Positions 17,087 to 23,826 of a DNA stretch of 30,082 nucleotides are shown one piece after another. Below the pieces are notes generated by a model. It made no database searches and was not told the DNA's origin. It saw nothing but the letters and a program-made list of their open reading frames with translations. The first letter of the stretch is position 1, and each line of letters starts with the position of its first letter. The stretch comes from a virus, in the IMG/VR virus record IMGVR_UViG_3300043395_001560, positions 1 to 30,082 of that record; one strand, given 5' to 3'. The position numbers and the translations under genes were made by a program.

Positions 17087-17736
17087 GTTGTTGGTTTTGT
17101 TGTTTGTTCTGTTCTGAAATTGCCTATCCTCCGCAGCGCGGCCTCGACTTCGGCGCGAATCTCCGCCGGCGTGCCGTCGAGCGCACGCTCGAAGTCGAAG
17201 ATTGCAAGCTGTCCGACGGTCGCCTGCATTTCGCCGTGGAGTATGCGGGAAATCTCCGGCACGTCGGTGAAGCCCTGCACCATCGGAGCCGCCCGGTCGG
17301 GGAATGAGTCGATGCCGTTCTGGATGGATGCCAGCAACGCTCCCAGCGGAACTTCGATTTCCGCCACGAGGACGGCTTTGCCGGATTCGAGATCCGCCTT
17401 GATTCGTTCGCGGCGGACTTTTTCGCGGAGTAATGCCTTTGCAATGTCGTCCTTTGTCAGCATCGGTTCCTCGCCCGGTGCAGTTGTTTCTTCCTTTTGG
17501 ATGCCTTTCGGTTTTCTTCCCCGGTTCGTGTTCGGTCTATCGGCTAGAGCTTTCGCTGTTGCATCTGGGTCGTCCAGCGGAAGCCCCCACTTCATCCATT
17601 GCGCTATGGTCTTGAGCGTTTTTTTGTAGAACTTGGAGTAATAGCGATTTGTCCGTAAGTATTTCGGAATCTCAACATTATCCGTTTTCCCTCCGCGAAT
17701 AGCGGCGATGATGCTTGCAACTCTTTCCGAGTTCAT
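17083..17736 (-). CDS. Putative terminase small subunit (Nu1-like)
   Basis: 217 residues starting MNSERVASIIAAIRGGKTDN. The N-terminal half contains a possible helix-turn-helix (KTLKTIAQWMKWGLPLDD), as needed to bind the packaging site. The centre is a charged helix, AKALLREKVRRERIKADLES, followed by GKAVLVAEIEVPLGALLASI, the order seen in lambda Nu1-type small terminases (helical oligomerisation segment then a GxLV region). The Lys/Thr-rich C-terminus QTTKPTT coincides with the A/C-rich leader of the next gene. It lies upstream of the large subunit with three genes between. The assignment is probable, not certain; the HTH proteins after the large terminase are alternatives. Confidence 0.6.
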   Translation of the reverse strand: MNSERVASIIAAIRGGKTDNVEIPKYLRTNRYYSKFYKKTLKTIAQWMKWGLPLDDPDATAKALADRPNTNRGRKPKGIQKEETTAPGEEPMLTKDDIAKALLREKVRRERIKADLESGKAVLVAEIEVPLGALLASIQNGIDSFPDRAAPMVQGFTDVPEISRILHGEMQATVGQLAIFDFERALDGTPAEIRAEVEAALRRIGNFRTEQTTKPTT

Positions 17737-18416
17737 ATCCCTCCCTCCGCGTGAAGATGGTCAATCCATCCTGCGTGCATTTCGTAAAGTTCCCTATGGT
17801 TTGATATAACGAGCTGCTCGATATTGTTGCAGCTCCTGAGGTTCGCCGATGACTCGATAACTATCCGATCGTCCGGTGCGAATTCAAACGAAATGATTTT
17901 TGCATGTGTCCGGCTTGCAATAAGTGACTGCCCCCTTTCCGCGAATTCGTTTTTCGCGAATTCGTAAAGCGGCCTGCTTGTATCGCGGAAGTAAATACAA
18001 CAGGCAATCGAAATTGCCTTAATGTCTCCGTCGTCGAACATTCGGCACATTTGCCGGATGTTCGACTTGTTAAATCCAAGGGTTGCAATTCTGACTCGTT
18101 CGCAATCTCTGCCTGCAAGCGCGATGATTGCCGGAATGATGTCGCTGCCGTTGTAGTCTCCACCCATGAGGCAATGGAACGATTCATCTTTTTCGGGAAG
18201 TCTTTTGAATTGCTTTTCTGCCGCAGTGATTCTCTGGAAATCAAAAAGTTCACGACGCGAAACCTTGCGTGCGGTTTTTAATTTCATACCGCTTATTCCG
18301 ATCGCTTCTGCCGGCGGAATCTTGCCGAGTTCTTTTTCCAGCAAATCAACTTCATCCGGAGATAAATCGGCAATCATTTGCGCGATCTCACTATCAATGT
18401 TATCCCGATGGATCAT
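17733..18416 (-). CDS. PLD-like (HKD) domain protein
   Basis: 227 residues starting MIHRDNIDSEIAQMIADLSP. The C-terminal part has a phospholipase D-type catalytic signature: HAK (His171, Lys173) in ASRTHAKIISF, then ESSANLRSCNNIEQL at 188-202 with the invariant-like Ser-Ala-Asn-Leu and Asn-Glu. PLD-type proteins often act as nucleases, usually as dimers because each has one HxK. The domain before it (VRIATLGFNKSNIRQMCRMF) may be the beta/alpha half. A weak SD (AGGA) precedes the start. It overlaps the small terminase gene as ATGA, so a link to packaging is possible. The substrate is unknown. Confidence 0.75.
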   Translation of the reverse strand: MIHRDNIDSEIAQMIADLSPDEVDLLEKELGKIPPAEAIGISGMKLKTARKVSRRELFDFQRITAAEKQFKRLPEKDESFHCLMGGDYNGSDIIPAIIALAGRDCERVRIATLGFNKSNIRQMCRMFDDGDIKAISIACCIYFRDTSRPLYEFAKNEFAERGQSLIASRTHAKIISFEFAPDDRIVIESSANLRSCNNIEQLVISNHRELYEMHAGWIDHLHAEGGI

Positions 18417-18581
18417 TTTTGATAATTCCTAAGCGTAAAATGCAGTTTTAGGCCAATTGTGAAAAAGTGCAGGGAGAGAACAAGTCCGCAGGCTCTCAAA
18501 AATGAGAATAGATTCCTTATGGGGCGGGCCTGTGTAAACGCATTGCAAAGTTGATTCATATTGTCGGAAAATCTTACACTT

Positions 18582-18875
18582 TCAGCTTTCGGTCAAAATG
18601 TCCAAAATCTGCCGCAAGTCCGCACAAGGCACGGACGCCCGGCCAGCCATGAGTTGCCGCAAGGTTGTCCGAGCAGACTCGATAACCACCTTGCGCGACT
18701 CCGCTAAACGCCTTGCCATGCCGTTGCTGCCCTCCTTCAGCGGTCTACCCCTACGAACGGCGGGAAAGAGCGAAGGATTAGCCTTCCCGCTTCGCCACGC
18801 GGCCATGTAGCAGCCACGGCACAAGCCCCGGCTGAACGTCGGTTTCCCGCATTTGCATTTGAGTTGTTTAGTCAT
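18582..18875 (-). CDS. Small zinc-ribbon protein
   Basis: 97 residues starting MTKQLKCKCGKPTFSRGLCR. The first ~25 residues are a Cys cluster (CKC, then CRGC at about 19-22), like the small zinc-ribbon modules in phage proteins. The rest is basic and helical (ARRLAESRKVVIESARTTLR). I chose this ATG because an SD, GGGAG, lies five bases upstream. The open frame goes further upstream, but those codons cover minigenes and hairpins. The gene begins the unit after the origin-like block. It may be a nucleic-acid-binding regulator. Confidence 0.6.
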   Translation of the reverse strand: MTKQLKCKCGKPTFSRGLCRGCYMAAWRSGKANPSLFPAVRRGRPLKEGSNGMARRLAESRKVVIESARTTLRQLMAGRASVPCADLRQILDILTES

Positions 18876-18879
18876 GCAG

Positions 18880-18895
18880 ACTCCCTTTCGGGAGT
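18880..18895 (-). promoter_or_regulatory. SD-sequestering GAAA-tetraloop hairpin
   Basis: On the minus strand ACTCCC-GAAA-GGGAGT forms a perfect 6-bp stem with a GNRA-type loop. The 3' arm contains the SD (GGGAG) of the zinc-ribbon gene, whose ATG is at 18875. The hairpin would hide the ribosome site unless opened by a ribosome, protein or alternative fold. A second stem (GCCGG / CCGGC) lies just upstream. Confidence 0.6.
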
Positions 18896-18918
18896 TTCGC
18901 CGGGGTTTCACCGGCTCG

Positions 18919-18952
18919 TCAGTGCATTTAGTTGCGCATTTTGCCACCTCCT
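18919..18952 (-). other. Perfect SD with two minigenes (M-R-N-stop, M-H-stop)
   Basis: AGGAGG (18947-18952) is followed after 7 bases by ATG CGC AAC TAA (18928-18939), then directly by ATG CAC TGA (18919-18927). The spacing is ideal, yet the frame is three codons. No longer frame with an ATG uses this SD. The 97-residue gene begins 44 bases downstream of the second stop. This resembles minigene-type or leader-peptide control elements, for example the lambda bar minigenes. Confidence 0.45.
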
Positions 18953-18999
18953 GTTTGCTGGTTTGTTCGCGCCCTCCGGTTCCCCGGCTGACGGTTGAC

Positions 19000-19028
19000 G
19001 TTTTACGCTCTCCCATTCCCCGTGTCAA
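19000..19028 (-). promoter_or_regulatory. Candidate sigma70-like promoter
   Basis: On the minus strand a perfect -35 TTGACA (19023-19028) and a -10-like TAAAAC (19000-19005, 4 of 6 consensus) are separated by 17 bases. It points towards the minigenes, the zinc-ribbon gene and the packaging genes. An AT-rich tract lies just upstream. Whether the host uses this consensus is not known. Confidence 0.4.
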
Positions 19029-19070
19029 AACTTTTTTCAATTATTTTTCATCCCCTCATCCCCACCCGCA

Positions 19071-19334
19071 ACGGCAGCGAGGGACGGGACTACGGCGCGT
19101 ATATATATATACGCGCCTTGCCCTACTGCCGCGGCACGGCAATTGCCGTGATTGCCGTAGTTTTGCCGTTCTGCCGTAACAGCAATGTTATTTTCTCGCA
19201 TTGCCTTGTGTAATAGAGACTTGCAACGGAAAAAGAGCATCGAAAACAGAGCGATTTCAGAATTGCCGTTCATTTGCCCTATCACTTCTGAGATACCCGA
19301 AAAAAGAGGGTTACGGCAATTCCTTCTCTGCCGT
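19071..19334. repeat. Cluster of nine TGCCGT/ACGGCA repeats (putative origin iterons or operators)
   Basis: TGCCGT occurs at 19144, 19153, 19164, 19172, 19264 and 19329; the inverse ACGGCA at 19071, 19136 and 19313. Four copies stand close together at 8-11-base spacing in 19144-19177. Two pairs form inverted repeats: ACGGCAATTGCCGT at 19136-19149 (perfect palindrome), and TTACGGCA / TGCCGTAA at 19311-19336 with a 10-base spacer. Together with the nearby 24-bp palindrome and the AT-rich tract at 19031-19050, this is the layout of an iteron origin or of operators for a phage DNA-binding protein. It lies directly behind the hexameric helicase gene. The interval 18876-19356 holds no convincing gene: a 107-codon frame (19037-19360) runs through the repeats. 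Confidence 0.65.
19094..19117. repeat. 24-bp perfect palindrome with TA core
   Basis: The sequence is GGCGCG, then six TA steps, then CGCGCC, identical on both strands. The GC arms clamp an easily melted or cruciform-prone core. It stands within the repeat block, 19 bases before the palindromic repeat at 19136. It could be a DNA-unwinding element, a cruciform or a binding site. As RNA it would form a strong hairpin without a T-tract, so it is not a standard terminator. Confidence 0.7.
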
Positions 19335-19356
19335 AAAATATAAAGGTGCGTTAAGT

Positions 19357-20853
19357 TCATTTTGCGAGGGTGTAAATGCCGTGCCTGTCCTTGCTTACGA
19401 CTCCGAGCGCGAGCATTTCAGTGATTCTGTCCCGTGCCGTGCGTTCTCCGACGGATTCACGGTGCTGGACGTGCTTGCAAAGCTCCCCGTGCCTCGCTGA
19501 TTCCCGCAGTGGAGTGAAGAAATCGCTGATGATTTCGCGCAGTTGCGCCCGGGTCTTTTCCGCAATCTCGAAGGCGTTGTTCTGCGCTGATACATGCCGC
19601 TTCTTCTCATCACTCCACACGAATGCCGGCGCATAATCCTTCGGGACCGGCTGCTTCCTCGAATGCGCGCTGGTCACATTCGAAACTCCATCCTCGCCCT
19701 TCTCAATCCGCAGAACGTGCGCCGCCTTGCGATAAAGCTGACTGCCAAGATGCCCGCGAGCCTTTGCAATCTGCGACTTCGAGCTGATCGGGTTGAGATG
19801 CAGCACGGTCACAATCCCAATCCGATGCTCCGCCGCAATCGCCATAAGCCACGCAATGATTTCCTGTGCCGCCACCGGGTCGTTTACGTCCGGCACGAAG
19901 TCCGCGATGCCGTCGATAATGAGAGAGTGAACGCCACCGCATACCCGCTTGCCGAGGTCGAGAGCAATCCGAACGCATTCCCGCAACTCTACCAAGGTAA
20001 ACCCTGTGACGCAATAGGACTGTAGCCATCCGGGATACTGCTCCTTTTCGATACCCGCCCGTGCAACGATACGCTCGTTCAGCATGTCGTGGTCGTCGCC
20101 GCTTTGCTCCGTGTCGAGATGGATTATTGCGTGCCCTTCCGGGTTGCGAACGTGCCAGCCGAGGCAATCAGCCGTCGGATCCGCAATGGCCGCCGCGATA
20201 GCTGCCGAAATGAACGCTGTCTTGCCTGACTTCACCTGAGCTTCGACGCAAAGGATGTCGCCGACGAACAAGACAGGCGTCGGCCCGATGCCGTAAATCG
20301 GAACCGCACCTTCGCGCTTCCTGTCAGGTCGAAACATCGCATCCCGCATCTTGGCCCCGATTGGACGACTCCCTTTTCGAGCACGCTTCCCAACCCGCTC
20401 GACAAGCTCATCAGCCAAGTGCGACGGCTGTTCTGTGCCGTCGTAAGCCCGGGCAGCAATCTCCGTGGCATCGGCGATGATACCCCTTGCCGTGGCCTTC
20501 TCCATCACTTCCTCGATGTAATGCTTGGCGTTCGCCGCCGTTGGCAGGAACATGTAGAGCGACGACAGAAACGCTCCACCGCCAACCGCGTCCAATGCCC
20601 CGAGGTCGCGCAGATGCTGATTCAAGGTGATAAACTCAACAGGCTTTCCGCCGGCAATCAGCGCGTCGATTGCACGGAATACCGTCGCATGGGATGGAAT
20701 GTGAAACGCTTCCGCCGTCATGCCGATGGACGCACACAGCGAATGCGTCTCAACCGGCGCAAGCAATAGCGAAGCCAGAACGCCCTGTTCTGCCTCCGGC
20801 GATTGTGGTAAAAGCCGGTGGATGTCAGGCAGGAAGGATATTTTGTTGGTCAT
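19357..20853 (-). CDS. Replicative helicase: DnaB N-domain fused to RepA-like RecA-fold ATPase
   Basis: 498 residues. The first ~110 residues (PQSPEAEQGVLASLLLAPVE, and IPSHATVFRAIDALIAGGKP) match the DnaB N-terminal helical domain. The central ATPase has a Walker A, AQVKSGKT (205-212), AIIHLDTEQSGDD (about 242-254), a Walker B, SLIIDGIADF (310-319), and a HLN motif at 352, with RGHLGSQLYRKAAHV; this is closer to the RepA/AAA_25 hexameric helicases than to classical DnaB. The end (from about 430) looks like a winged helix. It would unwind phage DNA at the fork and recruit primase. The origin-like repeat block lies directly downstream. The leader is A/C-rich and inside the preceding small gene. 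Confidence 0.85.
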   Translation of the reverse strand: MTNKISFLPDIHRLLPQSPEAEQGVLASLLLAPVETHSLCASIGMTAEAFHIPSHATVFRAIDALIAGGKPVEFITLNQHLRDLGALDAVGGGAFLSSLYMFLPTAANAKHYIEEVMEKATARGIIADATEIAARAYDGTEQPSHLADELVERVGKRARKGSRPIGAKMRDAMFRPDRKREGAVPIYGIGPTPVLFVGDILCVEAQVKSGKTAFISAAIAAAIADPTADCLGWHVRNPEGHAIIHLDTEQSGDDHDMLNERIVARAGIEKEQYPGWLQSYCVTGFTLVELRECVRIALDLGKRVCGGVHSLIIDGIADFVPDVNDPVAAQEIIAWLMAIAAEHRIGIVTVLHLNPISSKSQIAKARGHLGSQLYRKAAHVLRIEKGEDGVSNVTSAHSRKQPVPKDYAPAFVWSDEKKRHVSAQNNAFEIAEKTRAQLREIISDFFTPLRESARHGELCKHVQHRESVGERTARDRITEMLALGVVSKDRHGIYTLAK

Positions 20854-20986
20854 TGGTTCGTTTCTGTTCGCTCAAAGTCAACTCCCACTCATCCGCCTCC
20901 TGCCAAGCCCGCTCTGGCGTTCGTCCGAGGGCAATCGCTTCGTCGTAACGGTATTGCCATTCTGTTTGTATTTCTGCGGGGGTCAT
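20825..20986 (-). CDS. Small acidic protein (53 aa)
   Basis: Too short for usual ORF lists. It begins MTPAEIQTEWQYRYDEAIAL and continues GRTPERAWQEADEWE. It is helical and Trp/Glu-rich. Its ATG overlaps the stop of the preceding gene as ATGA, and its last 29 bases overlap the helicase start, so its translation would lead ribosomes to the helicase gene. No family is recognised. Confidence 0.65.
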   Translation of the reverse strand: MTPAEIQTEWQYRYDEAIALGRTPERAWQEADEWELTLSEQKRTNDQQNILPA

Positions 20987-21255
20987 TGGTTGCACTTGCA
21001 GTATTCAGCATTCTCACCGCACGAGCAACCGCGACGGTAATCGCCGGGCGTAAACTCCACCCATCCGCCTTTCTCTTTCGAGACTCGGTGCATTGCTTCG
21101 TAGCATTCAAGATGCTCCTTCACGGTTCCAGCTTCGCCGTAGGCGAACCAGCGATAACGCTTGTATTTCTCGCCAATCTCAATTCGCGTTCCGCACCACG
21201 AGCATGTGTGCTTTTTCTTCGCTACGTGCGTTTCTGTTTGCGATGATGCGCTCAT
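20983..21255 (-). CDS. Small zinc-binding protein
   Basis: 90 residues starting MSASSQTETHVAKKKHTCSW. It has CSWCG at 18-22 and HLEC at 48-51 as one likely Zn site, and a second Cys group at the end (CSCG at 77-80, CKC at 86-88). The region GEKYKRYRWFAYGEAGTVKE between is typical of small phage and mobile-element proteins with a zinc-ribbon. It is coupled by ATGA to both neighbours. It may be a nucleic-acid-binding accessory of the replication unit. Function is unknown. Confidence 0.65.
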   Translation of the reverse strand: MSASSQTETHVAKKKHTCSWCGTRIEIGEKYKRYRWFAYGEAGTVKEHLECYEAMHRVSKEKGGWVEFTPGDYRRGCSCGENAEYCKCNQ

Positions 21256-21773
21256 TTCAAAGCCTCCTTTGCCGACTCAATCGCAACGTCGAGGTCGTAG
21301 CGGTCGGATACGCTGATAATCAAATCCACGTTTCGCTCTGCGGTGTAAAGGAGCGCGGAGAACGCATCGCGGAGACGTTGATTTTCCTCGCGTAATTTAT
21401 CCCGATATTGGCATGATTTAGACCAGAGCCTGCGGCATTCGCGCCATTTCTGAATCAGCCATTCTACGGTTGGAACGATGTTTACGAAATCGTCCATCGC
21501 CGGGCATTCTTCGTTGACCAGCGCGAGTGCTTCGTCGATTTGATTTGCGAGCTTCACGGCTTGTTCTTGTGCTGCGTTGGGTTCCGCAATCGCGCCCATA
21601 GCCGCGAGCGCAACGCGAAGGTCGGCAATCTCGCGCTCCAATTTCTGAGCGAACTCCTTTTTTACAACTGGATGCGTCGTATCCCATCCACACGGGATAG
21701 TTGCCGCGTCTGTGCGCGGAGTGTCCGATGGATTCAGTCCGAGCGATTGCGCGATTCTCGGGCCGTCATTCAT
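21252..21773 (-). CDS. Coiled-coil protein of unknown function
   Basis: 173 residues starting MNDGPRIAQSLGLNPSDTPR. The N-terminal module TPRTDAATIP followed by FAQKLEREIADLRVALAAMG resembles the protein at 15538-15789, so the two share a domain. The rest is helical, with a second coiled coil (CQYRDKLREENQRLRDAFSA). Both ends are coupled by ATGA. Proteins of this type are frequent in phage accessory regions without a known function. Confidence 0.6.
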   Translation of the reverse strand: MNDGPRIAQSLGLNPSDTPRTDAATIPCGWDTTHPVVKKEFAQKLEREIADLRVALAAMGAIAEPNAAQEQAVKLANQIDEALALVNEECPAMDDFVNIVPTVEWLIQKWRECRRLWSKSCQYRDKLREENQRLRDAFSALLYTAERNVDLIISVSDRYDLDVAIESAKEALK

Positions 21774-21973
21774 TTTGCGCCCTCCATAAAGTCTAGCTTT
21801 GGCACTTCGCCGCGCTGCCTGCGGTATTCGAGTTCGACGCGAAGCGAGGCGATGATTTTACCGCTCGCGTTGCTTACGGCTTCCGCCGCGTCCGGTGTGA
21901 TTGTTTTCTCGCGCACGGCGGCGATTGTGGCGCAAAGGACGGCGCGGAGCTCTGTTGTATTGGTGATGTTCAT
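21770..21973 (-). CDS. Small hypothetical protein
   Basis: 67 residues starting MNITNTTELRAVLCATIAAV. I chose the ATG at 21973 over an upstream in-frame start because it overlaps the preceding stop as ATGA and follows an A/C-rich leader of about 40 bases with hardly any G or T. The protein is helical (TPDAAEAVSNASGKIIASLR). It resembles small regulators found in phage early operons, but no family is certain. Confidence 0.6.
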   Translation of the reverse strand: MNITNTTELRAVLCATIAAVREKTITPDAAEAVSNASGKIIASLRVELEYRRQRGEVPKLDFMEGAK

Positions 21974-22338
21974 TTGTTTTTTATGGTTCGTTGTAGTTGT
22001 AGGTGTGTTCGTTTGAGTTCCAGAAGTTCGGGCGGACATGTTTCCGCCGTAAGGTTGAGACGTTCGGCGACGTAAGCGTCATCGAGGTTCACGCATCTAC
22101 GGTTTGAGTATCTGCGACGATACGCCAGCTTTACAGGGTCAAGCTTGGCTTTCTGCCATTGCTTTTTCGCTGCACGTCGGCTGCTCGCCCGTTTCCTTTC
22201 GAGCTTCGCAGGGTCGAGCTTTTGCGCGAGGTATGTCCGCCTTGAAGCTGCGCGTGTCTTGGCCTGAAATTCCGCATAACGCACTGGGTCAGCTTTCAAC
22301 TTGGCATACCATCGAGCTTGTCTTTTTGGTGTGCTCAT
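21970..22338 (-). CDS. Small basic protein with a recurring phage C-terminal motif
   Basis: 122 residues, very rich in Arg and Lys. Repeated units of the form KLDPxKLxxRR (AQKLDPAKLERKRASSRRAA and KAKLDPVKLAYRRRYSNRRC) suggest a helical, nucleic-acid-binding protein. The end, LDDAYVAERLNL followed by CPPELLELKRTHLQLQRTIK, is a module I recognise at the C-terminus of many phage proteins of unknown function. It is coupled by ATGA to both neighbours. HNH-nuclease-associated proteins have similar tails, but no HNH motif is present here. Confidence 0.6.
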   Translation of the reverse strand: MSTPKRQARWYAKLKADPVRYAEFQAKTRAASRRTYLAQKLDPAKLERKRASSRRAAKKQWQKAKLDPVKLAYRRRYSNRRCVNLDDAYVAERLNLTAETCPPELLELKRTHLQLQRTIKNK

Positions 22339-23825
22339 CTCCTCAACAGCCGTTGCATCAAATGCCCGGCCTGCTCCTTGGTTATGGTTTCAGCCGACGG
22401 GATTTTGAACCGGCGTAAAACGTCAACTTGCTTCGGTGTCGCAAGCCCCATCTTCTCCCGTTTCTCCAGTCGCTCGATGAGCTTCACGGCGAAGCCACGA
22501 GTGACTCTCACGCAAAAGAAGCCAAGCTTTTCCAGCCGGGCCAACTGCTCTTCGGTCGGCGGTTCAAGCTCCCAAGGCATCGCCGGTTCGTATTCCTGCA
22601 AATCCGAGTCGTGGATACCGACGGCATACGCCAATGGGTCAACAGTTCCCCGAGGTGCCTTCTGCTTTTTCTTCGCTTCATCCAGCTTCCGCGCCAATGC
22701 CTTTTCCACTTCGGCGACGGTGATTGCTTCCGCCTCCGTCAACGTCATACCCTCGTCGAGCTTCGCCTGAAGTATCCGCTTATGCTCCACGTTCGGCGCG
22801 GTGAGGTCCGCCGGCGCACAAAGGTCAATCTCCCCGCAAATCCACATCGGATCGAGAATCAGGCAATCCGTCTTTCCTTCCGATGTCCTCGTTCCACGCC
22901 CCACCATCTGCGCGTAAAGTGCCTTCGACTTGGTAGCACGAAGGACGACAACGCAATCAATGGATGGGCAATCGAAACCCTCCGTGAGTAGGACGGCGTT
23001 GCAAAGTGCGGAGTTGTTTCCGGCCCGGGCAAACGCCTTGATCGCTTCGCTTTTTTCCTTCGGCGAATCCGTCCCGGCAACGTGCCAAGCCGATACGCCA
23101 AGCTCCGAGAGAGCCTGAGCGAACCGCTTGGAAACATCGCAACGCGGCAAAAAAACGATGGCTTTTCGGTCCCATATTTCATCGGCGACGGCTCGCGCCA
23201 GTTCCTCGATGAGCGGGCTGATTGCGTTCGTGTTTTCCTCCACGGTCACTTCACGATTTCCCTTCACAAGCCGGGCAATGTTCACTTCGAGCGCAAGCTT
23301 CTTCGCACGAATCGGCGCAAGATGCCCTTCGTGAATCAACCTCAGAAGCCCAATCTCGAACGCAACGCGCTCGAAGTATTGCCCGAGTGCCCGTGCATCT
23401 GTCCTTGAAGGCGTCGCCGTCACTCCGAGGATTCGCGCATTCGGCCACCGGCTGAGAACGCCCTGCCATTCGTCACTCGTGACGTGGTGCGCTTCATCGC
23501 AGAGGATTAGCGAATACTCCGACTCCAGCCAGTTTGCATTCCTCGCCGATTGAACCGTTGAAAACGTAACCTTCTGTTTTCCTGAACGCTCTCCGAATAG
23601 GTATTCGTCCGCCTGCCAGTTTCCAAACGTCCGCATGGCCTGCGCTATGAGTTCCGTCCGATGCGCGAGAAAGAGCACGGGACCATCCGACGCCTTTGCC
23701 ACGTTCGCCATTATGACGGTTTTGCCTGAGCCTGTTGCCGCAATTCCGAGTTGCCGCTTAGCCGTTTCCCAGCCGAGTGCAACGCTGTCGATGGCGTTGA
23801 GTTGATAGTCGCGGAGGTTGGTCAT
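22335..23825 (-). CDS. SF2 DEAH-type DNA helicase
   Basis: 496 residues with a full set of SF2 motifs: LRDYQLNAIDSV at the start, Walker A ATGSGKT (30-36), DEAH (110-113), TATPSR (136-141), the second-lobe stretch LLTEGFDCPSIDCVVVLRAT (from about 279) and motif VI QMVGRGTR (306-313). The C-terminal ~150 residues form an accessory part. This type is common in phage genomes for replication, repair or recombination. It starts one base after the stop of the helicase-methyltransferase gene, so the two enzymes are co-expressed and may work together. Confidence 0.9.
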   Translation of the reverse strand: MTNLRDYQLNAIDSVALGWETAKRQLGIAATGSGKTVIMANVAKASDGPVLFLAHRTELIAQAMRTFGNWQADEYLFGERSGKQKVTFSTVQSARNANWLESEYSLILCDEAHHVTSDEWQGVLSRWPNARILGVTATPSRTDARALGQYFERVAFEIGLLRLIHEGHLAPIRAKKLALEVNIARLVKGNREVTVEENTNAISPLIEELARAVADEIWDRKAIVFLPRCDVSKRFAQALSELGVSAWHVAGTDSPKEKSEAIKAFARAGNNSALCNAVLLTEGFDCPSIDCVVVLRATKSKALYAQMVGRGTRTSEGKTDCLILDPMWICGEIDLCAPADLTAPNVEHKRILQAKLDEGMTLTEAEAITVAEVEKALARKLDEAKKKQKAPRGTVDPLAYAVGIHDSDLQEYEPAMPWELEPPTEEQLARLEKLGFFCVRVTRGFAVKLIERLEKREKMGLATPKQVDVLRRFKIPSAETITKEQAGHLMQRLLRR

Positions 23826-23826
23826 A

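Noticed and set aside
18417-18581. Promoter or terminator in the 165-base gap before the PLD-like gene
   Set aside because: Only a 5-bp TCTCA/TGAGA inverted repeat and poor -35/-10 matches were seen; no T-run follows a stable stem.
19037-19360. 107-codon minus-strand frame beginning with an ATGA overlap at the helicase stop
   Set aside because: It runs through the repeat array, palindrome and TA tract; its translation (for example GQGAYIYIRAVV) follows the DNA repeats and resembles no protein. The ATGA overlap occurs by chance for about a quarter of TGA stops.
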